The notes: generated by a model not told the origin, from the letters alone. DNA of 33,293 nucleotides from Candidatus Moraniibacteriota bacterium (GCA_947311515.1 CAMZLB010000062.1:1-33293); one strand, 5' to 3'. Positions 16,827 through 26,989 are shown, numbered from the stretch's first letter. Made by a program: numbers and translations.

Positions 16827-17798
16827 TTATAGAAATAAATTAAATAGGTAACCAATCATAATTATCCCCAAAGTTACTATACCGAAGAAAATAGCTAATA
16901 ATTGCCATTTTAATACTTTTTTGAGAATTAAGGCTTCAGGTAATGATATGCCTACAATAGCCATCATTAAAGCCAAAGCAGTACCAATAGGGACGCCCTT
17001 ACTAACCAAAGATTCCATAATAGGTATAACTCCACTGGCATTTGAATAAAGTGGAATAGCCAAAATAACTGCTAATGGAACACCAAGCCAACCTGCTTTC
17101 TGTAAATATTTTTCAAAAAAACCTTGCGGAATGAAGCCATGAATAAATGCTCCAAGTCCTACTCCAACTAAAACATAAAGAATAATTTTTTTTGTTATCC
17201 CTAATGCCTCTTTTGATACTATTTTAACAACTTTTGAAAAAGGGATTTTTTTAGAACTTGTATTATGCTTTTGACTTTTAACTTTCCAAACAAAATCTTC
17301 CACATATTTTTCTAAATGAAGTTTTCCAATAATAAAACCTCCAATCATTCCAATCAAAATTCCTGCTAAAACATAAAAAATGGTTATTTTTAAACCGAAC
17401 ATTCCAACGAATAAAGCTAAGGCAACTTCATTAATAAGCGGTGATGTTATCAAAAAGGCAAAAGTGACACCTAACGGAATTCTAGCCTCAATAAAACCAA
17501 TAAATAGAGGAATAGAAGAACAAGAACAAAAAGGGGTTATTACTCCAAAGATTGTAGCTAAAAAATAATCTAATCCATAAAATTTATGCTTTATTAGAAA
17601 ATCACGCAACTTTTCAATAGGTAAATAATATCTCAACAAACTCATAAAATGAGTAATAATCAAAATTAAAGCAATAATTTTAAAAGAATCGTAAAAAAAG
17701 AATTGCATCGAATCTGCTAAATGTGTGCCACTTTCTAATGCCAAAACATTAAAAGCGAGAAAATTTGCAAGCCATTCAAAAGGGTAGAAAATATCCAT
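16827..17798 (-). CDS. Permease, ArsP_1/DUF318 (YraQ-like) family
   Basis: ATIFGVITPFCSCSSIPLFIGFIEARIPLGVTFAFLITSPLINEVALALF; YSNASGVIPIMESLVSKGVPIGTALALMMAIVGISLPEALILKKVL. Confidence 0.88.
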   Translation of the reverse strand: MDIFYPFEWLANFLAFNVLALESGTHLADSMQFFFYDSFKIIALILIITHFMSLLRYYLPIEKLRDFLIKHKFYGLDYFLATIFGVITPFCSCSSIPLFIGFIEARIPLGVTFAFLITSPLINEVALALFVGMFGLKITIFYVLAGILIGMIGGFIIGKLHLEKYVEDFVWKVKSQKHNTSSKKIPFSKVVKIVSKEALGITKKIILYVLVGVGLGAFIHGFIPQGFFEKYLQKAGWLGVPLAVILAIPLYSNASGVIPIMESLVSKGVPIGTALALMMAIVGISLPEALILKKVLKWQLLAIFFGIVTLGIIMIGYLFNLFL

Positions 17799-17801
17799 AA
17801 A

Positions 17802-18056
17802 CTAAGGATTTAATTTTTCTAAAATAATATTTTTAATCTCATTTTCATCTGGTATTTTTCCAGAGGTTATAATTTGATTATTAATAGCAAAAACAGGACT
17901 ACTCATTGCGCCTAATTCTACAATTTTTGTGATATCCGTGATGTATTTAACCTCTAAATCTGAGTCTATTTGTTCAGCAATTTCTGAAACTTTATTATAA
18001 AGCGTTTTACAACTTGGACACCCAGATCCAAGTACTTGAATATTTATTTTGTGCAT
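17802..18056 (-). CDS. Thioredoxin-like small protein (redox-active disulfide protein 2 / MTH895-like)
   Basis: MHKINIQVLGSGCPSCKTLYNKVSEIAEQI...VKYITDITKIVELGAMSSPVFAINNQIITSGKIP; CPSC motif. The ORF-track start at 18137 adds an unlikely extension. Confidence 0.85.
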   Translation of the reverse strand: MHKINIQVLGSGCPSCKTLYNKVSEIAEQIDSDLEVKYITDITKIVELGAMSSPVFAINNQIITSGKIPDENEIKNIILEKLNP

Positions 18057-18814
18057 AAGTTTATAGTTAAAAAAGTTTATTATGTTTGATATATATCTTT
18101 TATTTATTGAATAAAACACGTTTAATACTCTTTTCAAGATATCTTGTTCTTAAAGTCTCTGAATGATGAGAGATGAAACTTTGAGGTAATTCCAAAAATT
18201 AATAATTTTTTAAACTATTTTCATTAGAAATTGCTTTCAGAAATAAAACAGTTTCAGTGAGTTGTTTTGATTGGTTTTGCAAAAACATTTTATAATATCA
18301 ATATATATTAGTATACTACCAAATATAAATAAAATTGCAAGTTTTTTAATAAGAAGTCTCAAAAATTCCAATTAAATACCAATACCTCTTGAAATTTTTG
18401 AAACAGAAAATTAAATTTTCTTTAAAAAAAACAAAAAAAGAAAAAGCATCTTACGCAATAAGAATAATGAAAAAAATGACTCGCTCCTTTCAGTCGTTCC
18501 GTTACACTTTCTCTACATAAATTCTACTCGGGTCGTATGACACAGTATATGTGGTTCACTCTTTCATTATTTTCTATGGTTTGTTTTGATCCACTTTGTT
18601 CCGTAAAATATCGTATATACCAAATGTTAGAATCTACAGTATATGTTTTATCTTGAAGAAATGTAAACAACACAGTGGATTCTTATATATTAAAAAATCA
18701 AATAATGATAAAATTCTTCAACGAAATAACAAGGAATGAAAATCATTAAAATATTCTTCTTATAGTTATGTAAAAGTTGAAATTAAAATAGTAAGAGGTT
18801 ATTTAGAAATGCTA

Positions 18815-19087
18815 TCAGATAACAGCTTTTGAAATTGTTTTTATGATAGTTAGTGATAATAAGATGAAAGCTAAACCTATTATAGTAGATACTAGTGCTT
18901 TTTTTGCAATTCCACTTGTATTAGTGTCTCCACTAGATGTCATATATATCAAGCCTGAAATAATGATTCCTAAAACTGCAAGTCCGCCTGCAAAACTAAG
19001 TAATGATAAAAGAGCATTTAAAACGATTTCACTAATTGTAGGAGCATCTGAAATAACTCCTGCATGTACAATATTCATAAAATTCAC
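18815..19087 (-). CDS. TrbC/VirB2-like (T4SS_pilin) small membrane protein
   Basis: Two hydrophobic segments, ISEIVLNALLSLLSFAGGLAVLGIIISGLIYMTSSGDTNTSGIAKKALVSTIIGLAFILLSLTIIKTI. Confidence 0.6.
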   Translation of the reverse strand: MNFMNIVHAGVISDAPTISEIVLNALLSLLSFAGGLAVLGIIISGLIYMTSSGDTNTSGIAKKALVSTIIGLAFILLSLTIIKTISKAVI

Positions 19088-19316
19088 TTAAAATTGATAA
19101 ACTGATGCATAGATTCATACAAATATTTAAATATTTTTATAAAAAAGTATTAGTTTTTATAAAAAATCTACCAACTTAGAACTTGTTAAAATATTTTAAT
19201 TACTAAAAAGTTCTCTATTTTTTTAATAAATTATTCAAATTTCACCAAGATATATCGATATTCTATCTAAAATATAAAAATTTTGTAAAAATAATAGATT
19301 TTAAATAAATTGTTAG

Positions 19317-19769
19317 TTAGGGTCCACATTTAAATTCCCAACCAGTTATAATATTACCGTTTTTAGTAAAGATTAATCCTACACCTGCGTCACTTACAGC
19401 ACTATCTTTCACCGCCATTGCAAGTAATAGGGAAGATATAGCAAGCCAAGCTACAAGTATTATTCCTGAACCGATGAGGACGGATTTTATGGCTGTTTTT
19501 GCCATACTTGTCATTGATTCATTACCTACTGATACAATATATATTATACCTGCTATAGCTATTATAACAACAGCTGTAATAAAAATCCAATTTCTAAGCT
19601 GAATCATTATATTATTCATAAGCACGAATAAATGACATATTGTACATCTTTCAGGATTACTAGTTGTTCCACATGGTACTAAACCAGCTGCATCTAATGA
19701 CGTAGGAATTGAAGTAAAAAATAATGAAAATAGAATAACAAAGGAAAATAAAAACTTTTTATCAAACAT
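19317..19769 (-). CDS. TrbC/VirB2-like pilin-type membrane protein with Cys-rich N-terminus
   Basis: Signal peptide; GLVPCGTTSNPERCTICHLFVLMNNIMIQLRNWIFITAVVIIAIAGIIYIVSVGNESMTSMAKTAIKSVLIGSGIILVAWLAI. Confidence 0.6.
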   Translation of the reverse strand: MFDKKFLFSFVILFSLFFTSIPTSLDAAGLVPCGTTSNPERCTICHLFVLMNNIMIQLRNWIFITAVVIIAIAGIIYIVSVGNESMTSMAKTAIKSVLIGSGIILVAWLAISSLLLAMAVKDSAVSDAGVGLIFTKNGNIITGWEFKCGP

Positions 19770-19772
19770 AAA

Positions 19773-21203
19773 TTATTTCATTAAATTATTAATACGCTGA
19801 ACTGCTAAGTCTAAAATATCATCAATTGACGCTATTTCACCTGTATTTAATTGCGTTATCATATTAGCTAGTATTCTTTCTACTGCATCTGCGTTTGGAT
19901 GATACCAATTTTTAGCAATTAAATTACCCATAGCAAAATGCTCTAATATAATATCTTCTTTCTGTTTTTTTATTAAATCAAGCCTAGCTGCTGGCTTATT
20001 TGTGACTTTAAGATACTCCTGTGTATAATCAATTTCTGATCGCATACTTCTTATTTTACCGTTTGTTGCATCTATAAGTTTTACACCATCTACAGTGGGG
20101 AAAGTAATTGCTCGTAGAAATTGCCATGCCTCATGAATTCTTATTTTATTTGTAATTTTTATAGCATTGTTATCAAGAACCTCTGGTATATCTTTATTTT
20201 TGGCTACTACAAACATCCAATAATTTGCATAATTTGCTTTATATATTCTATCTTTCCCTTCTTCCATCTGAGGAAGTGGTGCTATTGCAAAATTAAGCTT
20301 TTCATTTTTGCTCTTAATTTTTTCTATGTGCCAAGAATAATTAATCATCATTGCTGTCTTACCTTCTGCAAAAGCATCTAATGAATAATGCTGCTTATTG
20401 TTCCATGTATATAAATTAGTATTAGTAATTCTACCAAATTGCGTATAGTATTGAAGAGCTCTTTTGGCAGGATTATTCATTTTATCACCTAACTTAACTA
20501 TACGGTCAAAACTAGCTATTCCATTAGAGGACATCTCAGCGCCTCCTTGCATCATAAGAACGGTCAATATATCTGCTGCTGAATTTACATTATTTGCTGT
20601 TCCAAGTGCTATTGCACTCTGAATTATTTGATTACTTTCATCATCATGTCTGGTAATAATTCTGACATCGTCACTAAGTTCTTTCCAGGTAGTTGGTGGT
20701 GAAATTATGCCAACTGAATTAAAAATATCTTTATTATAATAAAGTGCTAACGAATCTACTGAAAGTGGTGTGGCATAAATATTTGAACCATCTTTTGCAT
20801 CATGAGAGACGACTTCCACAAAGTTTTCACTAAACTCTTTTTCTGTTATTATTTGCGGTGAAACAGCAATGATTTTATCTTTGAATTCTGGTAGCCATGT
20901 ATTTTTTATCATAAAAATATCTGGACCACTATCTGCAGCTAATGCATTGATTAAGTCATCCTTATATTTTTCTAGTGTAAATTTTTTATATTCTATATTA
21001 TCAATATGTTCATTTAAGTTTACATAGTCATTAAAGATAATATTGTAATCAGTATAATTATCAAATACTCCCCACACTTCCAAATCTAGTTTATATGGGT
21101 TAATTATGCCATTTTTTTTACCAAAGCTAAAAATTGCTATGATAAAAAAACAAATAATTACTCCAGCTATCATGGTTAGTTGTATTATTTTTTTTTGAGT
21201 CAT
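19773..21203 (-). CDS. Membrane-anchored extracellular solute-binding protein (family 1)
   Basis: N-terminal TM; LAADSGPDIFMIKNTWLPEF; YATPLSVDSLALYYNKDIFNSVGIISPPTTWKELSDDV; FAEGKTAMMINYSWHIEKI. Confidence 0.82.
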   Translation of the reverse strand: MTQKKIIQLTMIAGVIICFFIIAIFSFGKKNGIINPYKLDLEVWGVFDNYTDYNIIFNDYVNLNEHIDNIEYKKFTLEKYKDDLINALAADSGPDIFMIKNTWLPEFKDKIIAVSPQIITEKEFSENFVEVVSHDAKDGSNIYATPLSVDSLALYYNKDIFNSVGIISPPTTWKELSDDVRIITRHDDESNQIIQSAIALGTANNVNSAADILTVLMMQGGAEMSSNGIASFDRIVKLGDKMNNPAKRALQYYTQFGRITNTNLYTWNNKQHYSLDAFAEGKTAMMINYSWHIEKIKSKNEKLNFAIAPLPQMEEGKDRIYKANYANYWMFVVAKNKDIPEVLDNNAIKITNKIRIHEAWQFLRAITFPTVDGVKLIDATNGKIRSMRSEIDYTQEYLKVTNKPAARLDLIKKQKEDIILEHFAMGNLIAKNWYHPNADAVERILANMITQLNTGEIASIDDILDLAVQRINNLMK

Positions 21204-21244
21204 GTCTTGTGTAAAATTATTATATTTTTGAATGAGTTTCTTTT

Positions 21245-21805
21245 TTATTTAGAGAAAGTAATTGCATAGTGTGCATTATCTACAAGTAATTGCTTATCTG
21301 TTATAAAACCTACATTATTTACCAAAGATATTAACTTTTCCTGTTTTATTCTATCCTTTATTTGCGGACCAATTAAAGCCTTATCAGTCCAACCAATCAC
21401 AAGAAGTATTCCATTTTTATGAAGGATTCGGTGAGCTTCTTTAAGTATTATATCTTTATTTTTATTTTGTAATAAAATTTTTCTTATTACAACAAAAGAA
21501 ATAGAATCGTCATCTAATTGACTTCCGCCTATTGATTCTAAATTAACTCTTTTTGTGATAATATTTGGAATATTATGAATATGAATTTGATTTATGACAG
21601 CTTCTAAAGCTGATTGCTGTATATCAAATGCATATATGATACCCTTAGTCAGTTCAGAAGCAGGGACAGTGAATATGCCTGGACCACATCCAAAATCTGC
21701 GACAGAATGATTACCACCAACTCCAGCAGAAGAAAGTATTTTTTTAGGATCTAATATTTGTGTGTATTCATTCATTTTTTTATGATTAGTCTCAAGATTA
21801 TTCAT
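21245..21805 (-). CDS. Class I SAM-dependent methyltransferase
   Basis: GGNHSVADFGCGPGIFTVPASELTKGIIYAFDIQQSALEAV...LKEAHRILHKNGILLVIGW. Confidence 0.85.
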   Translation of the reverse strand: MNNLETNHKKMNEYTQILDPKKILSSAGVGGNHSVADFGCGPGIFTVPASELTKGIIYAFDIQQSALEAVINQIHIHNIPNIITKRVNLESIGGSQLDDDSISFVVIRKILLQNKNKDIILKEAHRILHKNGILLVIGWTDKALIGPQIKDRIKQEKLISLVNNVGFITDKQLLVDNAHYAITFSK

Positions 21806-21806
21806 A

Positions 21807-23309
21807 TTATTTAAGTATAGTATCTATTAAGAAATGCATTGTTTCCATACTAGTAGATAAAAATAATTTATTATCTATAATTGCATAATCTATTGATTTA
21901 TTGGTTCCATCTTTGAAATTAAAAAATCTTATAGCATGAGAGCTGTATCGACTATTTTCAAATCCAATATCAGATCGTGAAGGCAATGTTTCTATAAATA
22001 GAGGCTTTAAGCTATCTACTAATTTTGTTTCATAATCCTTAAGTTCCTTCTCTAAGATCATTTCATCCAATGAGTCAATGACTATACTAAACCGAGTAAC
22101 TAATGTTGCTGGACTTCTGTATGCATATATTGTAAAATCATTACCTAGATTAGAAAATATCGTCTCTGATAATGTTAAATTAATCATTGTAGCAAAGGCT
22201 CTAAAAGAAAGATTTTTCTCGTCTTTTGTGGTAATAATAAATGGTATAAGATTAGAGTTATTTTCTTTTTCTAAAACTTTAGTTATTTCCTTTAAGCTCT
22301 GAGAAAAATCTGTAACTGCACTAGATACACTTTGAATTTTTATGTAATTAGGAGATATTAATGAATACGTACTAGATTCTTTATTGTCATTGGAATTATT
22401 TTTTATTCTGTTCTGAATATTAACTATGGGATTTTTTACAGGAATTTCAATTTCTATACCAATTTTCTCTAACAAATTAGTTATCATGTTGGATTTACCA
22501 TTGAACCAAAACCAGCCTACAACGCCACCTAAAATAATTATAATTAAAAAAAATACAATGAATAGCTTTAGGAAATTAAATGAAGATTTTTTATTTGAAT
22601 AATTTGTCTTATCATTATATTGTTTTTTATTTAAGTTCAAAGAAAAGGAGGGTGCTGATGTATCTGTAAGTTTTGATAAATTGCTCTTAGCTAAATTATC
22701 TTCATACTCTTTTTTTACATCATATAAAGGATCATATAAAGGTTTAACTGTATTTTTTTCTTGCAATTTCTCTCTCTTCTGCTCTAATTCAAATGTTGTG
22801 GTATCGATATCTTTAGGTGTGGTCTGTTTTAGATTGTCTATGCCAAACTTCATTTTTTGACTAGTGTCAATTTTATAATTATCTTCTATAATAGGTTCTC
22901 CAAAAAAAGATTCTTTTTTCTTATTTGAGTTTTGTGTTATGGTGTCCTGTTGCCTTAAGGTTATGTCCATCTTTGTTTCTTCGGCTAATCCTTTTTTTAA
23001 ATTTATTTCTGATGCTATTTCATGTCTTTCTGTTTTTATAGCTTCTACATTTTCATATTTTTTAGACAATGAAGCTAGTTCTTTTTTTGTATTATTTTTT
23101 TTGAATGAGAATATGGATTTTTTATCATTTGTACTTTTTGTTAAAAATGGACTTAAGGTAGAATTTATGTTACTTTTCACGGCTTTCGATGGTTTTTTTA
23201 AAAACTTTTCATCTATATCATCTTGCATTGTATGAACAACAAAACTATCCGAAGTAAATCTCTTACTATGCGGATTTTCTATTTCTTTTTTATTTTTAAA
23301 TCCCAACAT
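21807..23309 (-). CDS. Hypothetical single-pass membrane protein with long low-complexity N-terminus
   Basis: Lys/Ser/Asn-rich N-terminal ~250 aa, TM FLKLFIVFFLIIIILGGVVGWFWF, folded-looking C-terminal region. Confidence 0.6.
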   Translation of the reverse strand: MLGFKNKKEIENPHSKRFTSDSFVVHTMQDDIDEKFLKKPSKAVKSNINSTLSPFLTKSTNDKKSIFSFKKNNTKKELASLSKKYENVEAIKTERHEIASEINLKKGLAEETKMDITLRQQDTITQNSNKKKESFFGEPIIEDNYKIDTSQKMKFGIDNLKQTTPKDIDTTTFELEQKREKLQEKNTVKPLYDPLYDVKKEYEDNLAKSNLSKLTDTSAPSFSLNLNKKQYNDKTNYSNKKSSFNFLKLFIVFFLIIIILGGVVGWFWFNGKSNMITNLLEKIGIEIEIPVKNPIVNIQNRIKNNSNDNKESSTYSLISPNYIKIQSVSSAVTDFSQSLKEITKVLEKENNSNLIPFIITTKDEKNLSFRAFATMINLTLSETIFSNLGNDFTIYAYRSPATLVTRFSIVIDSLDEMILEKELKDYETKLVDSLKPLFIETLPSRSDIGFENSRYSSHAIRFFNFKDGTNKSIDYAIIDNKLFLSTSMETMHFLIDTILK

Positions 23310-23657
23310 AATTAAAAAGTTTTATATTTATATACAGAAGTTAAAATCATATTTAAATTATAGCACAAGTTAAAAAACATGCCTATTTTAAACTTTAGTT
23401 CAAGTAAAGGTGATAAAACTTCATAATTTAGTTTTATTTTTTACATTTAGAAAATGCAAAATCTCTATAAATATGAATTCATTTTTTAAATTTTATTATT
23501 TTCAGTTACTTTTGTAGTTTCTTCTCAAGTTAAAAATAGTTATATTATATAAAACATGAATAAAATATGTTCTTATAGTAGTATAGGTAATCAAGGGTAT
23601 ATTTAAAATTTTAGATATATTAGCTTAAATAGTAGATTCTAGATAGAGATAAATATT

Positions 23658-23694
23658 AAAACAAGAGACTTTTATTTGTGAAGTCTCTTGTTTT
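23658..23694 (-). terminator. Hairpin terminator downstream of pnp
   Basis: AAAACAAGAGACTT-ttatttgtg-AAGTCTCTTGTTTT, 14-bp perfect stem. Confidence 0.7.
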
Positions 23695-23716
23695 ATCTTT
23701 TTGCTAACGATTAAGT

Positions 23717-25951
23717 CTAAAGACCTAATTCATCTTCCAAATCTTTTTGAATATCTTTGACTACTGTCTTGGACTGATCTTCTTTTTTTATAAGTGCTTT
23801 TCGTGATAAATTTATTCTTCCTTTGTTATCAATTTCTATTACCCTAACTTTCACAATATCTCCCTCTTTAATTACATCAGTAACTTTTTCCACTCTCCTA
23901 TGTTCCAATTCCGAAATATGTACAAGTCCATCTTGACCAGGTAAAAGCTCCACAAATGCACCAAAATCCATAATCCTAACAACCCTTCCTTCATAGGTCT
24001 CCCCGACTTCCACTGTTTTTGTCAAGTTTATAATCCACTGCTGTGCTCTTTCTCCACCATCACCATCAGGTGCAGTTATAAATACACTTCCATCATCTTC
24101 TATATCAATTGACGCATTAGTTTCTTCTATGATCTTATTGATCGTTTCTCCACCCTTACCAATAACGTCTCTTATTTTTTCTGGATCAATTTTCATAGAT
24201 ATGATTCTTGGGGCATATTTAGATAATTCACTATTGACTTCTGGAATAGTTTTTAGCATCTCTCCTAATATATGTGCTCTACCAACATTGGCTTGTTTTA
24301 TAGCAGATGTGAGCATCTCTATAGTAACACCATCCAGCTTAACATCCATTTGAAGAGCAGTTATGCCTTTTTCTGAACCAGCTACTTTTAAATCCATATC
24401 CCCATAATGATCTTCAGCTCCTTGAATATCTGACAGTATTTTAAATTCACTTTTATCTTTACTAGTAATCATACCCATGGCAATTCCACTAACTGGTCTA
24501 ATAATTGGAACTCCTGCATGCATAAGAGATAAAGTTGAACCACAAACGCTAGCCATGGAGCTAGAGCCATTTGACTCCATAACTTCAGAGACTAATAATA
24601 CAGTATATGGAAAATCTTCTCTAGTTGGTATAACTGGAACTAAAGCTTTTTCTGCTAGTGCTCCATGTCCTATTTCTCTACGTCCAGGACCTCTGTTTGG
24701 TCTAATCTCTCCTACGCAATATGCTGGAAAATTATAGTGATGTATATAATGCTTTTTTATATCAACTTCCATAGTATCAATAATTTGATGATCACCTGGA
24801 GCTCCCAGAGTTGTAACATTCAAAACTTGAGTTTCTCCTCTAGTGAATACACCACTTCCATGTGGTCGTTCCAAAACTCCAACTTCACAAGTAATTTGCC
24901 TAATTTCTGCAAGTTCGCGTTTATCTGGTCTTTTATCAAAACGCAAAATATTTTCATGAACTATATCATCAGCAACCTCATCAAATACTAATTCAAAAGC
25001 ATCATTAAATAATTCTGGAACATTATCTCCAAATGCAATTAAGGCTGCTTCTTTTGTTGCTTCTTTTACTATATTAGTTTTTTCTTTTATTTCTATTTTA
25101 GTACCATAAAGCGCTTCTTCTAGACCTAGTTCCAAAGCTTTTTTACGAATAATATTCTCTTGACTTTCTTCAAGTTGCATAAGAAATGGTTCTGATTTCT
25201 CTTTTCCAATTTCTTGTCTAATTTTTCCTATAAAGTCTGATATTTCTGAAATAACTTTTTGTCCAGCTTCAAATGCTCGAATAATATCCTCATCAGAAAC
25301 TTCATTTGCTCCAGCTTCTACCATATTTATCATTTTACCAGTTCCCGCAAGAACTAAATTTAGAGTGCTTTTTTCTAAGTCTGATTTGATAGGATTTATA
25401 ATGATTTCTCCATCAATTATACCAACACGCACTGAAGCAACTGGTCCACCCCAAGGAATATCACTTACAGACAAAGCAGTGGATGCTGCTATTACACTAA
25501 GAGTATCGGGATCATTCTCACCATCAAATGACTGTGCTGATACAGTAACCTGTACATCATTTCTCATTCGTCCATTAAAAAGTGGTCTGATAGTACGGTC
25601 TACTACACGTCCAGTTAATACAGCTTCATCGCTTGGACGTCCTTCTCTTTTTATAAATCGAGAACCTTTTATTTTGCCAGCAGCGTAATACTTTTCTTCA
25701 TAGTCTACCATAAGTGGAAAATAGGAACGAGCAAATCCCATACCTTTACTCATAACAGCAGTTCCCATCACTTGAGTATCTCCGTATCTCACGGTAACTG
25801 AGCCATTTGCTTGTTTTGCCCACCAACCACTTTCAATTATCAAATCACGCCCAGCAACATCTAACGTCCATGTTTTTTTATTTATCATACTATAAGGTTT
25901 TGATTCATCTTTTTTGTATAAATCGAGATATCTTTTCATATTTATTGTCAA
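23717..25951 (-). CDS. pnp: Polyribonucleotide nucleotidyltransferase
   Basis: Two RNase PH domains (YFPLMVDYEEKYYAAGKIKGSRFIKREGRPSDEAVLTGRVVDRTIRPLF), KH (IRDVIGKGGETINKIIEETNASIDIEDDG), S1 (GETYEGRVVRIMDFGAFVELLPGQDGLVHISEL). Confidence 0.97.
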   Translation of the reverse strand: MTINMKRYLDLYKKDESKPYSMINKKTWTLDVAGRDLIIESGWWAKQANGSVTVRYGDTQVMGTAVMSKGMGFARSYFPLMVDYEEKYYAAGKIKGSRFIKREGRPSDEAVLTGRVVDRTIRPLFNGRMRNDVQVTVSAQSFDGENDPDTLSVIAASTALSVSDIPWGGPVASVRVGIIDGEIIINPIKSDLEKSTLNLVLAGTGKMINMVEAGANEVSDEDIIRAFEAGQKVISEISDFIGKIRQEIGKEKSEPFLMQLEESQENIIRKKALELGLEEALYGTKIEIKEKTNIVKEATKEAALIAFGDNVPELFNDAFELVFDEVADDIVHENILRFDKRPDKRELAEIRQITCEVGVLERPHGSGVFTRGETQVLNVTTLGAPGDHQIIDTMEVDIKKHYIHHYNFPAYCVGEIRPNRGPGRREIGHGALAEKALVPVIPTREDFPYTVLLVSEVMESNGSSSMASVCGSTLSLMHAGVPIIRPVSGIAMGMITSKDKSEFKILSDIQGAEDHYGDMDLKVAGSEKGITALQMDVKLDGVTIEMLTSAIKQANVGRAHILGEMLKTIPEVNSELSKYAPRIISMKIDPEKIRDVIGKGGETINKIIEETNASIDIEDDGSVFITAPDGDGGERAQQWIINLTKTVEVGETYEGRVVRIMDFGAFVELLPGQDGLVHISELEHRRVEKVTDVIKEGDIVKVRVIEIDNKGRINLSRKALIKKEDQSKTVVKDIQKDLEDELGL

Positions 25952-26288
25952 CTTATCTTGAAAATAAACAAAAAAGATTTCTCCACATTATACAAATTAA
26001 TATGAATTAATTAATTTACTCAATATTTTTATAGAGTATGTATACATAATGTCATTATTTAATAAAAAAGTCAATCAAATGTACATTATCGTTAATTACC
26101 AATAGAAGTGCTATATTAGTAATAACTTAAAATTGATTATGGTAAAAATTGGAAAATTTATCCATATTTTTATTTATGTATAAGTTCAGGAGTTTGAAAA
26201 TGTAAATAACACTAGGATTTTTTGCAAATAATATCTTCTAATTTTATATCAAAAATGTTACACTTAAAATAGTGAGTTTATCCCGTAT

Positions 26289-26325
26289 AAGATTTTAATT
26301 AAAATCTTTATTAAAGGATATCCTT
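26289..26325. promoter_or_regulatory. Two adjacent perfect palindromes upstream of mazG-like gene
   Basis: AAGATTTTAATTAAAATCTT (26289-26308) and AAGGATATCCTT (26314-26325). Confidence 0.45.
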
Positions 26326-26348
26326 AGTTAATAAAGAATGAAAATATT

Positions 26349-26678
26349 ATGAAATTTAGTGAATATCAAGAAAAGTCTCGTATAACAGCATTGTATCCAG
26401 ATAAAGATAATAACTTTATTTATCCAACACTTGGACTTGTGGGTGAATCAGGTGAAATCGCAGAAAAAATTAAAAAGGTTATCAGAGATAACGATGGTAA
26501 AATGACAGATGAGAAAAAAATAGAAATAGGTAAGGAGCTCGGTGATGTGCTTTGGTATATATCACAACTCGCAACAGAGTTAGGTATTGATTTGAATGAT
26601 GTGGCACAAGGTAATATTGATAAATTGTATAGCAGAATGGATAGGGGTGTGATACAAGGCAGTGGTGATAATAGGTAG
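26349..26678 (+). CDS. MazG-like nucleotide pyrophosphohydrolase
   Basis: YPTLGLVGESGEIAEKIKKVIRDNDGKMTDEKKIEIGKELGDVLWYISQLATELGIDLNDVAQGNIDKLYSRM. Confidence 0.9.
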   Translation: MKFSEYQEKSRITALYPDKDNNFIYPTLGLVGESGEIAEKIKKVIRDNDGKMTDEKKIEIGKELGDVLWYISQLATELGIDLNDVAQGNIDKLYSRMDRGVIQGSGDNR

Positions 26679-26760
26679 TTCAGATAAGATTGCTGTAATA
26701 GCAAGAACTAGTGGATAAGTAATGAAAGAAGCGTGAAATAAAGATGGTTTTAATTTTAAA

Positions 26761-26793
26761 TACAAATCAACCTTTGACTAGGCTGATTTGTGA
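26761..26793 (+). terminator. Hairpin after mazG-like gene
   Basis: ACAAATCA-a-CCT-ttgact-AGG-c-TGATTTGT; weak T tract. Confidence 0.4.
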
Positions 26794-26837
26794 GTTAGGT
26801 AAGTTTATTTATTGGTTTGTTTTGCAAATATTACTTT

Positions 26838-26989
26838 AGGAGAGATTGCAAAACTAATTTGTTAGTAAAAATTAACAAAATAGATCTAAAATATGTTTCA
26901 CAAAGATTTTATTTATAGGGTTTTTGTAAGTTGTATTTTAAGAAAAACAACAAAAATAATAATTTTTATAGTTTTGTAGGTATTTCTTA
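26838..26989. mobile_element. MITE-like element, copy 2
   Basis: AGGAGAGATTGCAAAA (26838-26853) and degenerate TTTTGTAGGTATTTCTTA (26972-26989); shares TTAGTAAAAATTAA (26862-26875) and TATAGGGTTTTTGTAA (26914-26929) with copy 1. Confidence 0.6.

Noticed and set aside
18843-19091. Plus-strand 82-aa ORF opposite the pilin-like gene
   Set aside because: Exact antisense overlap; the minus-strand product has a convincing TM/pilin pattern.
22078-23235. Plus-strand ORFs opposite the 500-aa membrane protein
   Set aside because: No recognisable domains; antisense to a longer ORF consistent with the operon direction.
24129-25688. Several plus-strand ORFs opposite pnp (24129, 24477, 24665, 25365)
   Set aside because: Overlap a highly conserved minus-strand gene; shadow ORFs from codon bias.
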